From: an uncultured Centipeda sp.
GTDB taxonomy: Bacteria; Bacillota; Negativicutes; Selenomonadales; Selenomonadaceae
Direction of reading: 5' to 3'
Assembly: GCA_905372865.1 (NCBI GenBank)
Contig: CAJPQT010000011.1
Coordinates: 14,818 to 78,817 of the forward strand
DNA: 64,000 nucleotides
This document shows, piece after piece, positions 15,938 through 23,709 of the stretch. A program made the position numbers and the translations under genes. How positions within the stretch are numbered: position 1 is the stretch's first letter; the number at the start of each line of letters is the position of its first letter. The notes beneath the pieces were generated by a model, which was not told the DNA's origin, did no database searches, and worked only from the letters and a program-made list of their open reading frames with translations.

Positions 15938-16025
15938 GATGGATTCTCCTTCTATTTATTCGTTTGTAAAAATATTCTCTATATATATGACTCGTCGTTG
16001 GATATAGATATCCTGGCACAATTAA

Positions 16026-16074
16026 GAACGTGTCTGCTTGAAAGATGATATCCTCCAAGCAGACCCGCTCGTTC
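16026..16074 (-). terminator. Hairpin after the Cys-rich peptide gene
   Basis: GTCTGCTTG (16032-16040) pairs with CAAGCAGAC (16056-16064), extended outside by GAACG/CGTTC. The T run is weak, so termination is only plausible. Confidence 0.45.
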
Positions 16075-16082
16075 ACTCAATA

Positions 16083-16307
16083 TCAGCGGCCACAACCACA
16101 GCCGCCGCGTCTCTGATTTACGCACGCACCGCGTGATGTCTGTGTGCAGTCGCCGTCGTAGCAGTAACCTGCATTGCCGCCATAGCAGTACGCCGTGTTC
16201 TGACGCTGCGGCAGTTCGCATACCCCACCTTCGCAGCCATAGGCGAGTACCTGTGCACCTGTGGCGAGGATGAGCCCCGCAAACAGTCCTGCAATCATCT
16301 TTTTCAT
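16083..16307 (-). CDS. Small secreted cysteine-rich protein, function unknown
   Basis: A 74-residue precursor: MKK start, hydrophobic signal peptide ending near LAYG, then a short mature region with nine cysteines among Gly, Tyr, Gln and Arg and a final GGCGCGR. The ATG at 16307 is chosen because GGGAGG is eight bases upstream; the ATG at 16313 is too close to it. The cysteines suggest metal binding or disulfide cross-linking outside the cytoplasm. It is divergent from a metal-linked DUF134-NifX gene. No family recognised. Confidence 0.65.
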   Translation of the reverse strand: MKKMIAGLFAGLILATGAQVLAYGCEGGVCELPQRQNTAYCYGGNAGYCYDGDCTQTSRGACVNQRRGGCGCGR

Positions 16308-16381
16308 AACCATTTCCTCCCAAAATACAATGGATTTTCACCTCTATTCTATCATACTTGTCAAGCACAAGAAAAATATAA

Positions 16382-16410
16382 TTGACATATGCCGAAAACT
16401 TTGCTAAGAT
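16382..16410 (+). promoter_or_regulatory. Promoter of the DUF134-NifX fusion gene
   Basis: TTGACA (16382-16387), 17-base spacer, TAAGAT (16405-16410). Confidence 0.65.
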
Positions 16411-16415
16411 TATAA

Positions 16416-16429
16416 CTGTCATATGACAG
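16416..16429. promoter_or_regulatory. Palindrome CTGTCATATGACAG at the transcription start
   Basis: A perfect 14-bp palindrome six bases after the -10 box. It is a candidate operator, possibly for the DNA-binding DUF134 domain encoded just downstream (autoregulation, inferred). Confidence 0.5.
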
Positions 16430-16442
16430 AAAAGGAGGAGCT

Positions 16443-17303
16443 ATGCCGCGACCAAAGAGATGTCGACGCATCGGTGTTTATCCGGATTTTTGGAGTTTTG
16501 CGCCGGAGGATGCGGAAGAGGAGACGGAGGAGTCCGTTATCCTCCAGCTGGATGAGCTCGAGACGATCCGTCAGATCGACTATGGGCGGCAGACGCAGGA
16601 GGAATGTGCCGCCGCGATGGGCGTGTCCCGTGCGACGGTGACGAGCATCTACGAGGCGGCGCGCTACAAGCTCGCGGAGGCAATCATCTGCGGGAAGCGC
16701 ATCCGCATTGCGGGCGGCGCATATCGGATCGAACATCCGACAATCCTCGGGATTCAGAATAAAGGAGAGCATACAATGAGAATCGCAGTACCTTATGAAA
16801 ATGAGAAGATTGAGCAGCATTTCGGCAGAGCAAAACAGTTCAAGTTCTATGATGTCGAGGACGGTACAGTGCAGTCCTCAGAGGTTGTGGATACGGTGGG
16901 TGAGGGGCATGGCGCACTTGCGAGCTTCCTCCACAACGCAAAAGCGGATGTTGTGATCTGTGGCGGCATCGGCGCGGGTGCACAGACGGCACTTGCAGAG
17001 GCGGGCATTACGCTTGTATCCGGCGTGAAGGGTAGCGCGGATGAGGTCGTGCAGCAGCATCTCGCGGGAACGCTTGAGCGAAGCGCGGATGAGGGCAAGT
17101 GCACGCACCGCCACCAGCATCAGCACGGCAAGGATCATGCACACGGGCATGGCTGCGGTCATGAGGGGCATGAAGGTCACGGCTGTGGACACGGCACACA
17201 TGAGGGGCACGAAGGTCATAAAGGGCATGGTCCTCACGGTGGTCATGGCTCTCATGGCGGACATGGTGGACACGGTCCTCATGGCGGACACGGCGCACAC
17301 TGA
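16443..17303 (+). CDS. DUF134 DNA-binding domain fused to NifX/NifB-type cofactor-binding domain with His-rich tail
   Basis: A 286-residue protein in three parts. Residues 1-105 form a DUF134 helix-turn-helix protein (MPRPKRCRRIG start, QTQEECAAAMGVSRATV recognition segment). Residues 111-215 form a dinitrogenase iron-molybdenum cofactor-type domain (MRIAVPYENEKIEQHFGRA...VICGGIGAGA). From about 225 to the end the protein is nearly all His, Gly, Glu and Lys, a metal-binding tail. The two domains are usually separate adjacent genes. Here a GGAG site and ATG at 16775 lie at the junction, so the second domain may also be made alone. A metal-responsive role is inferred; no nitrogenase genes are present. 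Confidence 0.8.
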   Translation: MPRPKRCRRIGVYPDFWSFAPEDAEEETEESVILQLDELETIRQIDYGRQTQEECAAAMGVSRATVTSIYEAARYKLAEAIICGKRIRIAGGAYRIEHPTILGIQNKGEHTMRIAVPYENEKIEQHFGRAKQFKFYDVEDGTVQSSEVVDTVGEGHGALASFLHNAKADVVICGGIGAGAQTALAEAGITLVSGVKGSADEVVQQHLAGTLERSADEGKCTHRHQHQHGKDHAHGHGCGHEGHEGHGCGHGTHEGHEGHKGHGPHGGHGSHGGHGGHGPHGGHGAH

Positions 17304-17320
17304 GCTTACACAATGGAAAG

Positions 17321-17345
17321 CACCGCTTCGGCGGTGTTTTTTTTG
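17321..17345 (+). terminator. Terminator of the DUF134-NifX gene
   Basis: CACCGC, TTCG tetraloop, GCGGTG, then nine T residues. Confidence 0.92.
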
Positions 17346-17453
17346 TTGGAATAAACATAGTTAAAAATTATATATAAAATATGATTATGAACTATACTGT
17401 TATAAAATACAAAAATATACTAGAATTGATTTCTGAAGAAAATATGAATAGGC

Positions 17454-17486
17454 ATATTCTCAATAGCTTGATATAATTGAGAATAT
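17454..17486. promoter_or_regulatory. Perfect 11-bp dyad upstream of the heme-degradation operon
   Basis: ATATTCTCAAT (17454-17464), 11 bases, ATTGAGAATAT (17476-17486). It lies in a 360-base AT-rich gene-free stretch, about 100 bases upstream of the likely -35. TGAGAAT half-sites recall Fur-type boxes, and a second AT-rich candidate (CATAATTATTGTTTATG) lies near 17550. An iron or heme regulator is inferred from the operon's content. Confidence 0.5.
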
Positions 17487-17583
17487 AGATGAGAACGAAT
17501 ATGCATACCTATAAGATTTCTATGGATGAATGAAAACGTGAATTTGATTCATAATTATTGTTTATGATTTTTGTAAAAACCTC

Positions 17584-17612
17584 TTGATTTTTTGAAAGGA
17601 CTGTTATATTAT
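17584..17612 (+). promoter_or_regulatory. Promoter of the flavodoxin-hutW operon
   Basis: TTGATT (17584-17589), 17-base spacer, TATTAT (17607-17612), 55 bases before the flavodoxin ATG. Confidence 0.6.
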
Positions 17613-17666
17613 ATACATGAATCAAACAACAAAGATATTCACGTTGATATATAGGAGAGTATTCTT

Positions 17667-18167
17667 ATGGAAAACGATATTGCAGTGATCTACTCCTCGC
17701 GTACGGGGAATACGAAAAAGGTCGCGGAGCGTCTGGCGGAAGCACTCGACGCATCCTGCCACAGTGTCAAGGACACGTCGGCAGTGCCAGAGAGTGCAAC
17801 GCTCTGTGTTGGTACATGGATCGACCGTGGAACGGCGGATGCTGCGGCGAAGAAGTACATTGAGAGCCTGCGCGGGCGGCGCGTCTTCATCTATGGCACG
17901 CTTGGCGCGGAGCCGGATTCGGAGCACTGTGCGAAGTGCATCGAAAATATCCGTGGACTCTTTGACCCGTCCAATGAGATTCTGGGCGCGATTCTCGTGC
18001 AGGGCGCGATCGACCCGATGCTCATCGAGATGTTCAAGAGTATGCCGAAGGACAATGTGCATGCGTTCACCGAAGAGAATGCGGTGCGCTATGCGGCGGC
18101 AGCAAGTCACCCGGATGAAAATGATTTCGCGCAGGTCATTGCAGCGGCAAAGGAGGCATTGGCATGA
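17667..18167 (+). CDS. Flavodoxin-family protein linked to heme degradation
   Basis: A 166-residue flavodoxin fold: YSSRTGNTKKVAERLAE is the FMN phosphate loop and 'IYGTLGAEPDS' lies near the isoalloxazine. The ATG at 17667 follows AGGAGAG. The stop overlaps the ATG of the radical SAM gene. Flavodoxins beside HutW/ChuW supply electrons to the anaerobic heme-opening reaction, so that role is likely here. Confidence 0.85.
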   Translation: MENDIAVIYSSRTGNTKKVAERLAEALDASCHSVKDTSAVPESATLCVGTWIDRGTADAAAKKYIESLRGRRVFIYGTLGAEPDSEHCAKCIENIRGLFDPSNEILGAILVQGAIDPMLIEMFKSMPKDNVHAFTEENAVRYAAAASHPDENDFAQVIAAAKEALA

Positions 18168-19816
18168 ATACGTTTGAGACGAAACTCGCAGCGCTCTCGG
18201 AGGAGGCTCGCGGCTGGCTGCTCGGTACGAAGTCGGAGAACCCGCTTGGTTGCGCCTTTACGAAGAAGCGCGTCGTGCATCCCGGCGCGGGTGGCAAGCG
18301 CATGATCGGGGACAAGGCGGAGCAGGCGCAGATCTGGGCGGAGCTGATGGCACAGGCCCCCGACCCTGCCGATGAGCGTGCGGTCTACATTCACATCCCG
18401 TTCTGCGATAAGAAATGCAGCTACTGCGGCTTCTTCCAGAATTTCACGCGCGAGGAGGCGGTGCATCACTATGTCGACATCCTCATCGACGAGATCGAGG
18501 CGGCGGCGGATACGCCGTATGTGACGGGCACGCCGTTTCAAGCCGTATTCTTCGGCGGCGGTACACCGACGGCGCTCAGTGATGCGGATCTCGCACGGCT
18601 CGTGCGTACGGTGCGCGAGCGTCTGCCGCTGACGAGCGACTGCGAGATCACGCTCGAGGGACGCATCCATGACCTCAGTGAGAGCAAGGTGGATGCTGCG
18701 ATGCGCGCGGGCATCAACCGTTTCTCGCTTGGTGTGCAGTCCTTTGACACGCGCGTCCGTCAGTCAATCGGGCGCATCGATGACCGCGAGACGGTGATTG
18801 AGACGCTGCGCCGCATGGTGGAAAAGCAGGGCGCGGTCGTCATTGCAGACCTCATCTATGGGCTGCCCTATCAGTCGATGGAGATCTGGGAGAACGACGT
18901 GCGTACGCAGTTCGAGCTCGGCATTGCGGGCGGCGACCTCTATCAGCTCAACGTCTTCCCGGGCAGCGAGCTCGCACGCCGCATCGATGCGGGGGATCTG
19001 CCGATGCTCCCGACCACGGAGGAACAGGCGGAGTATTTCAAGCGCGGACTTGAGATTGTCGCGGAGTATCCGATGGCGCGCCGCATCGACACGACGCATT
19101 GGACAACGGACCACCGCGAGCGCAGCATCTACAATACACTTGCCAAGCGCGGCAACGACGTTCTCGCGTTCGGCTCGGGAGCGGGCGGCTTCATCGGTCA
19201 GATGATGTGGCGCAACCACGGTGCGCTCGCACCGTATGAGAAGATGGTGGAGGAGGGCACGAAGCCGTTCCAGTTCATGGGCGAGCAGGCGGACGAGCAC
19301 CGCATGCACAGCGAGATCGGCGATCAGATCGAGCATGGCTATCTCTATGCGCCGTTCTTTGAGAAAAAATATGGTGTCGATCTCCTCACCGAACTCGAGC
19401 CACTCCTCGCCGCGTGGGCGGAGAATGGTCTCATTACGCGTACGGCAACGGGATTCCGTTTGACGCTTGCAGGTGAGTTCTGGCACGACAACCTCATTCA
19501 GGGCTTCCTCGAGGCGTATGCCCTCACGCAGGAGGACGAGGTGAAGCTCCGCAAGGAGAATGTCGCCCTGCAGGACATGATTCCGAAGTCCGTGCGCTCC
19601 ATGCTTGAGGCGATGTTCCCCGATGGGATGCCGGAGCAGATGGCGGCGGCACTCTCGGGCAAGCCGACCCCCGAGCTCGAGAACCATCCACATATGCAAA
19701 TGCTGCGGAATCTCATCGAAAAGGAACGTGAGAAGGAGCGTGCTGCAGACCGTTCCGACCTCGACCTCAATACCGTCATGCGCACGCAGTCGCGTGAACT
19801 TGGAAAAGCTGTGTAA
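18164..19816 (+). CDS. hutW: Heme anaerobic degradation radical SAM methyltransferase (ChuW/HutW family)
   Basis: A 550-residue HemN-like radical SAM enzyme. The 4Fe-4S cluster motif is CDKKCSYC (C81, C85, C88). An N-terminal extension 'LLGTKSENPLGCAF' and a long C-terminal domain distinguish ChuW/HutW from true coproporphyrinogen dehydrogenases. The family methylates and opens heme without oxygen, releasing iron. Coupling to a flavodoxin by ATGA overlap supports this over heme synthesis. An AT-rich control region with a dyad precedes the operon. Confidence 0.85.
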   Translation: MNTFETKLAALSEEARGWLLGTKSENPLGCAFTKKRVVHPGAGGKRMIGDKAEQAQIWAELMAQAPDPADERAVYIHIPFCDKKCSYCGFFQNFTREEAVHHYVDILIDEIEAAADTPYVTGTPFQAVFFGGGTPTALSDADLARLVRTVRERLPLTSDCEITLEGRIHDLSESKVDAAMRAGINRFSLGVQSFDTRVRQSIGRIDDRETVIETLRRMVEKQGAVVIADLIYGLPYQSMEIWENDVRTQFELGIAGGDLYQLNVFPGSELARRIDAGDLPMLPTTEEQAEYFKRGLEIVAEYPMARRIDTTHWTTDHRERSIYNTLAKRGNDVLAFGSGAGGFIGQMMWRNHGALAPYEKMVEEGTKPFQFMGEQADEHRMHSEIGDQIEHGYLYAPFFEKKYGVDLLTELEPLLAAWAENGLITRTATGFRLTLAGEFWHDNLIQGFLEAYALTQEDEVKLRKENVALQDMIPKSVRSMLEAMFPDGMPEQMAAALSGKPTPELENHPHMQMLRNLIEKEREKERAADRSDLDLNTVMRTQSRELGKAV

Positions 19817-19825
19817 TATATTATA

Positions 19826-19987
19826 GGAAGCACTGATAAATTCAGCCACGCCATCTTGACGCATCTTTTTTGCCCGAACTTTGTCGGCAAATCCTCCACA
19901 TAGCCCTTGCTATGCGTCCGGTTTGCCTCCTTGTTCGGACGAAAAAATCTACGCCAATCTGACGGACTTCATTTTATCAGCGATTCC
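19826..19987 (+). repeat. R2 long-hairpin repeat, copy B
   Basis: About 162 bp, same ends as copy A (GGAAGCACTGATAAAT / TTTTATCAGCGATTCC), flanked by TATA on both sides. Paired interior segments differ from copy A yet stay complementary (CCCGAAC with GTTCGG, GGCAAA with TTTGCC). It lies directly after hutW and may help end its transcript. Confidence 0.85.
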
Positions 19988-19996
19988 TATAGATGA

Positions 19997-20034
19997 ACAG
20001 CCCGTCGGGATGCGTTGGCATCTTGACGGGCTGT
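19997..20034. terminator. Terminator between hutW and mutY
   Basis: ACAGCCCGTC pairs with GACGGGCTGT, with an inner GATGC/GCATC stem. It is placed four bases after the minus-strand mutY stop. Confidence 0.75.
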
Positions 20035-20037
20035 CTG

Positions 20038-21144
20038 TTATTGCGGTGTGAAGTACCCAAATGCGGCGGGGATGCTGTAGGTGTCGGCAAGCTCTGCACG
20101 GCGCACCCAGAGGAGAGAGGACGGCGCATCGGTTCTGTCCTCGGCTGCCATCAGCGGCGGCTCGTTCATAGCGGCGACCGTGACCGCCCAGCCCGTCAAC
20201 TCCCACTCAATATGAGAGAAGATGTGACGTGCGGGCGGGAGTGGTGCGATGTCACACACATCGAAGCCCTCGGATTCGATGTGTGCGTGTACGGCGCGTT
20301 TGCTTAGTTTTCCTTCGAGATTCGGATATTCCCAAAGACCTGCGAGGAGCCCCCGTGCAGGTCTTTTTCGTATGGCGATGCGGTTGCCGCAGGAGAGGAG
20401 GAGGACGGTGCGTCTTTCTTTGCGGCGCGCCTTGAGAGCAGCCTTCACGGGATAGTCCTGCTCCGTGCCGCGATCATGCGCGAGACAGAACTGCGCGGCG
20501 GGGCATGTATGGCAGAGCGGCACTCCGTTCGGCAGACAGACGGTCGCACCGAGATCCATAAATGCCTCGTTGAGTAGTCCCGCATCGCGTCCCGTGGGAT
20601 AGGAGGACGCAAGTGCCGCCTCAAGTGCGCGCTTCGATGTGTCCTTTGCAATGTCGATGGGATTCGCCGTGATGCGCGCGGCAACGCGCAGGAAGTTGCC
20701 GTCAACGGCGGGGCGCGGCTGTCCATAGGCAAACGATGCAATCGCGCTCGCCGTATAGCGTCCGATGCCAGGGAGGGCGAGCAGCGCGTCAACGTCCTTT
20801 GGCAGCTGTCCATCGTGCTTCTCGACGATTACCTCTGCCGCACGCTTGAGATTGCGGGCGCGGCTGTAGTAGCCGAGTCCCTGCCAGAGCTTCATCAGTG
20901 CATCGTCATCCACATTCGCGAGATCGCGGACGCTCGGCAGGGCTTCGAGAAAGCGCAGAAAGTAGCCGCGCACGACGGCGGCGCGGGTCTGCTGCAGCAT
21001 GATCTCCGAGATCCAGACGTGATAGGGTGTCGGCTCGTCGCGCCACGGCAGGTCGCGCGTATCGGGCGCAGACTTTCGCCATGCGAGCAGAGTGGCGCAG
21101 AGGGCAGGGAAGACCGTGCTTCCCTCCCACGGTAAAATTTTCAT
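20038..21144 (-). CDS. mutY: A/G-specific adenine glycosylase
   Basis: A 368-residue DNA-repair glycosylase that removes adenine opposite 8-oxoguanine. It shows the catalytic Glu segment VWISEIMLQQTR, the helix-hairpin-helix LPGIGRYTASA followed by PAVDGNFLRV with the catalytic Asp, and a 4Fe-4S site at CLPNGVPLCHTCPAAQFC. The first cysteine spacing is seven residues, one more than the CX6C of E. coli MutY. The C-terminal third is the NUDIX-like 8-oxoG recognition domain. The start at 21144 is supported by AAAAGGAGAG upstream. It is monocistronic. Confidence 0.94.
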   Translation of the reverse strand: MKILPWEGSTVFPALCATLLAWRKSAPDTRDLPWRDEPTPYHVWISEIMLQQTRAAVVRGYFLRFLEALPSVRDLANVDDDALMKLWQGLGYYSRARNLKRAAEVIVEKHDGQLPKDVDALLALPGIGRYTASAIASFAYGQPRPAVDGNFLRVAARITANPIDIAKDTSKRALEAALASSYPTGRDAGLLNEAFMDLGATVCLPNGVPLCHTCPAAQFCLAHDRGTEQDYPVKAALKARRKERRTVLLLSCGNRIAIRKRPARGLLAGLWEYPNLEGKLSKRAVHAHIESEGFDVCDIAPLPPARHIFSHIEWELTGWAVTVAAMNEPPLMAAEDRTDAPSSLLWVRRAELADTYSIPAAFGYFTPQ

Positions 21145-21214
21145 GAAAGAGCTCTCCTTTTTACGAGATTTTACTAGCCTTACGTGAAACGCGGATGAAG
21201 AAGGTGGTCTTTTC

Positions 21215-21243
21215 TTTACAAAGTGCGCCCTTTGTACTATGAT
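21215..21243 (+). promoter_or_regulatory. Promoter of the small nuclease-like gene
   Basis: TTTACA (21215-21220), 17-base spacer, TATGAT (21238-21243). Confidence 0.65.
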
Positions 21244-21274
21244 AAATTTATAGGATGTGGATGGAGGCTCTGTT

Positions 21275-21652
21275 GTGATTTATAACATCTGCAAAATCGA
21301 TCTTGCACTTTATAGCGTTGTTGCCTCCAATATCGTTACGGATGAAGTTATTATTACGAGTGAGCGAATTGAGCATATACAAATGCGCCATGGGGGCGAC
21401 TATGAGGAGTATGGAACTTATTTTACAGAAATATTGCAAAGTCCGGATTATATTCTGGAGAACAGACGCAATACGGCGGAAGTTTTGAAAGAAATATTGC
21501 ACAACGGAAAGAAGTGCAAGCTGATTTTGCGCTTGCAGACCAGTAGCGACCCGAAGGGCTTCAAAAATGCCATTATCACGTTCCTGCACATACGGGACAG
21601 TGAATGGCGGCGGCTTCTTCGCAGCAAGAAAATTCTTTACAAAAGAGAGTAA
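21275..21652 (+). CDS. PBECR-like (phage Barnase/EndoU/ColicinE5-RelE) nuclease-domain protein
   Basis: A 125-residue protein. 'ITSERIEHIQMRH' followed by 'YFTEILQSPDYIL' and a C-terminal 'ITFLHIRDSEWRRLL' resembles the PBECR group of small RNase-fold domains found in phage and polymorphic toxins. The GTG at 21275 is chosen because GGAGG lies seven bases upstream; the GTG at 21257 precedes it. Codon use is AT-richer than its neighbours, suggesting transfer. No partner immunity or antitoxin gene is visible. The family call comes from motif appearance only. Confidence 0.55.
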   Translation: MIYNICKIDLALYSVVASNIVTDEVIITSERIEHIQMRHGGDYEEYGTYFTEILQSPDYILENRRNTAEVLKEILHNGKKCKLILRLQTSSDPKGFKNAIITFLHIRDSEWRRLLRSKKILYKRE

Positions 21653-21664
21653 AATATATAAAAT
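21636..21664 (+). promoter_or_regulatory. Candidate promoter of the structured RNA and serS
   Basis: TTTACA (21636-21641), 17-base spacer, TAAAAT (21659-21664), overlapping the end of the upstream gene. The predicted start is about 10 bases before stem P1 of the RNA. Confidence 0.5.
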
Positions 21665-21678
21665 AAAGATAGCATAAT

Positions 21679-21777
21679 GGTAATTTGAGGTGGGAAATTT
21701 CGTCCAGCCCACGCGCCGATGGTGTGACAGGGGAAACCCGAGTAGATGCAGGAGAATTGGACGCCTGCCAAATTACT
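21679..21777 (+). ncRNA. Structured leader RNA, resembling a shortened cobalamin-type riboswitch
   Basis: About 99 nt closed by GTAATTTG (21680-21687) with CAAATTAC (21769-21776). Inside, in order, are GAGGTG..AAAT, CAGCCCACGC, GTGACAGGGG with a GAAA-capped GGG/CCC hairpin, CCCGAG, CAGGAGA and CCTGCC. The order and wording recall the core of cobalamin riboswitches (GGTG..AAAT, CAGCCC-CGC, CCGAG..AGGAGA..CTGCC), but the GCCACTG segment and peripheral stems are missing. A terminator follows, then serS. It has no T-box GGGTGGNACCGCG motif. Class assignment is tentative; the structure itself is clear. Confidence 0.5.
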
Positions 21778-21786
21778 ATTACAGAG

Positions 21787-21810
21787 AGCCGCCCGTCGTG
21801 GGCGGCTTTT
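21787..21810 (+). terminator. Terminator/attenuator between the structured RNA and serS
   Basis: AGCCGCCC, GTCGT loop, GGGCGGCT, then TTT and a T-rich tail. It is 72 bases before the serS start. Confidence 0.85.
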
Positions 21811-21881
21811 GCTTTTGTTTCCTGTGTGTGATAGAATAACAGGAAATCAAGTGATACTTACAAATAATGGAGTGATTTCTG

Positions 21882-23153
21882 ATGTTGGATATGAAATTTG
21901 TGCGCGAGAATTTGTCGGCGGTGCAGGAGATGCTAAAGAACCGCTGCAACGCGCTCGATCTCTCACCGTTTGCGGCACTGGATGAACGTCGGCGTGCGAT
22001 CTTGCAGGACGTGGAGGAGAAGAAGGCACGGCGCAATGCCGTATCGAAGGAGATCGGCGTACGCAAGAAGGCGGGCGAGAGCGCGGATGATGTGGTCGCT
22101 GAGATGCGTGCGCTTGGCGATGAGATTACGGCGCTCGACGAGGAACTGCGCGATGTAGAGCTGAAGCTGCGTGAACTGCTGCTCCAGATCCCGAACATGC
22201 CGAAGGCGGACGTCCCAATCGGAAAGGACGATACAGAGAATCCCGAGGTGCGCCGTTGGGGCACGCCTCGTACATTTGATTTCGAACCGCAGGCACATTG
22301 GGACATCGGGGAGAAACTCGGCGTGCTTGATGCGGAGCGTGCGGCGAAGGTCACGGGGGCACGCTTTACGTTCTACAAGGGGCTCGGCGCACGGCTTGAA
22401 CGCGCGTGCATCAACTTCATGATGGATATCCATGCGGAGAAGCACGGCTACACGGAGATGCTCGCGCCCTACATCGTGAACGAGGCAAGCATGGTCGGGA
22501 CGGGACAGCTGCCGAAGTTCGCGGAGGATATGTTCAAGCTCGACGGGCTCGACTACTACCTCGTGCCGACGGCAGAGGTGCCAACGACGAACTACCACCG
22601 CGATGAGATTCTGGACGCGGAGCGGCTTCCGGAGTACTATACCTCCTATACGGCGTGCTTCCGTGCGGAGGCGGGCAGCGCGGGACGCGACACGCGCGGT
22701 CTGATCCGTCAGCACCAGTTCAACAAGGTGGAGCTGATTAAATTCGTCACGCCCGAGACAAGCTGGGATGAGCTCGAGACGATGGTGGAGGCGGCGGAGG
22801 ACGTGCTGAAGACGCTCGAACTGCCGTATCGTGTCGTGCAGCTCTGCACGGGCGACATGAGCTTTACCTCGGCAAAGACCTATGACATCGAGGTCTGGAT
22901 GCCCGCGCAGGACAAATACCGCGAGATCTCGTCCTGCTCGAACTGCACGGACTATCAGGCACGCCGTGCAAACATCAAGTATCGTCCGGAGCGTGGGGCA
23001 AAGCCCGCGTTCCTCCATACGCTGAATGGCTCGGGTGTTGCGGTCGGCCGCACGGTTGCGGCGATCCTCGAGAACTATCAGCAGGCGGACGGTTCTGTCG
23101 TTGTGCCGAAGGCACTTGTGCCGTATATGGGCGGCGTTACGGTCATTCGATGA
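21882..23153 (+). CDS. serS: Seryl-tRNA synthetase
   Basis: A 423-residue class II aminoacyl-tRNA synthetase. The N-terminal helical arm (about 30-100) grips the tRNA. Motif 2 (FRAEAGSAGRDTRGL) and motif 3 (GSGVAVGRTVAAILENYQ) carry the ATP and serine site. Length fits the family. The ATG at 21882 reads MLDMKFVREN as is usual. The upstream RNA-plus-terminator suggests attenuation control. The stop overlaps the ATG of ubiX. Confidence 0.97.
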   Translation: MLDMKFVRENLSAVQEMLKNRCNALDLSPFAALDERRRAILQDVEEKKARRNAVSKEIGVRKKAGESADDVVAEMRALGDEITALDEELRDVELKLRELLLQIPNMPKADVPIGKDDTENPEVRRWGTPRTFDFEPQAHWDIGEKLGVLDAERAAKVTGARFTFYKGLGARLERACINFMMDIHAEKHGYTEMLAPYIVNEASMVGTGQLPKFAEDMFKLDGLDYYLVPTAEVPTTNYHRDEILDAERLPEYYTSYTACFRAEAGSAGRDTRGLIRQHQFNKVELIKFVTPETSWDELETMVEAAEDVLKTLELPYRVVQLCTGDMSFTSAKTYDIEVWMPAQDKYREISSCSNCTDYQARRANIKYRPERGAKPAFLHTLNGSGVAVGRTVAAILENYQQADGSVVVPKALVPYMGGVTVIR

Positions 23154-23704
23154 AAAAGATTATTGTCGGCATCACGGGGGCAAGCGGCAGCGCATACGCC
23201 GTTCGCCTGATTGATGTCCTGCGCGAGCAGGGCATCGGGGTGCACGCCGTCATCACGGACAGCGGACAGCGCGTGCTGGACTACGAGTGCGGCGTGACAA
23301 TGGAGGAACTTGCGCGGCGCGTTGATGTTCTCTACCCGAATACGGACGTGGGCGCGGCAATCGCAAGCGGCTCGTTCCGTATGGATGCGATGGTCGTCCT
23401 GCCCTGCTCGATGAAGACGGCGGGTGCAATCGCCCACGGCGTGACGGACGATCTTCTCACGCGTGCGGCGGATGTGACGCTCAAGGAGGGGCGGCGGCTG
23501 CTTCTCGTGCCGCGCGAGACACCCATGCACGAGATTCATCTCGAGAACCTGCTGCGGCTCGCACGTGCAGGGGCGGTCATCATGCCCGCTGCGCCCGGAT
23601 TTTATCATCGACCGGAGACGCTGGATGATCTGGTGAATATGATGGTAGGCAAGATCCTCGACCGTCTCGACATCGAGGCGGAGCTCTTTACACGTTGGAG
23701 GTGA
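23150..23704 (+). CDS. ubiX: Flavin prenyltransferase UbiX
   Basis: A 184-residue flavoprotein starting MKKIIVGITGASGSAYAVRL, the Rossmann FMN-binding loop of the UbiX/Pad1 family, with 'LPCSMKTAGAIAHGVTDDLLTRAADV' typical of UbiX. It attaches dimethylallyl to FMN to make the cofactor of UbiD-type decarboxylases. No ubiD is in the window. It overlaps serS by four bases (ATGA) and may be carried on that transcript. Confidence 0.93.
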   Translation: MKKIIVGITGASGSAYAVRLIDVLREQGIGVHAVITDSGQRVLDYECGVTMEELARRVDVLYPNTDVGAAIASGSFRMDAMVVLPCSMKTAGAIAHGVTDDLLTRAADVTLKEGRRLLLVPRETPMHEIHLENLLRLARAGAVIMPAAPGFYHRPETLDDLVNMMVGKILDRLDIEAELFTRWR

Positions 23705-23709
23705 CGGAT

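Noticed and set aside
17617..17690. Short leader peptide overlapping the flavodoxin start
   Set aside because: Its ATG coincides with or precedes the predicted transcript start and lacks a ribosome site.
21679..21810. T-box leader for serS
   Set aside because: No GGGTGGNACCGCG antiterminator bulge motif and the element is far shorter than a T-box leader.
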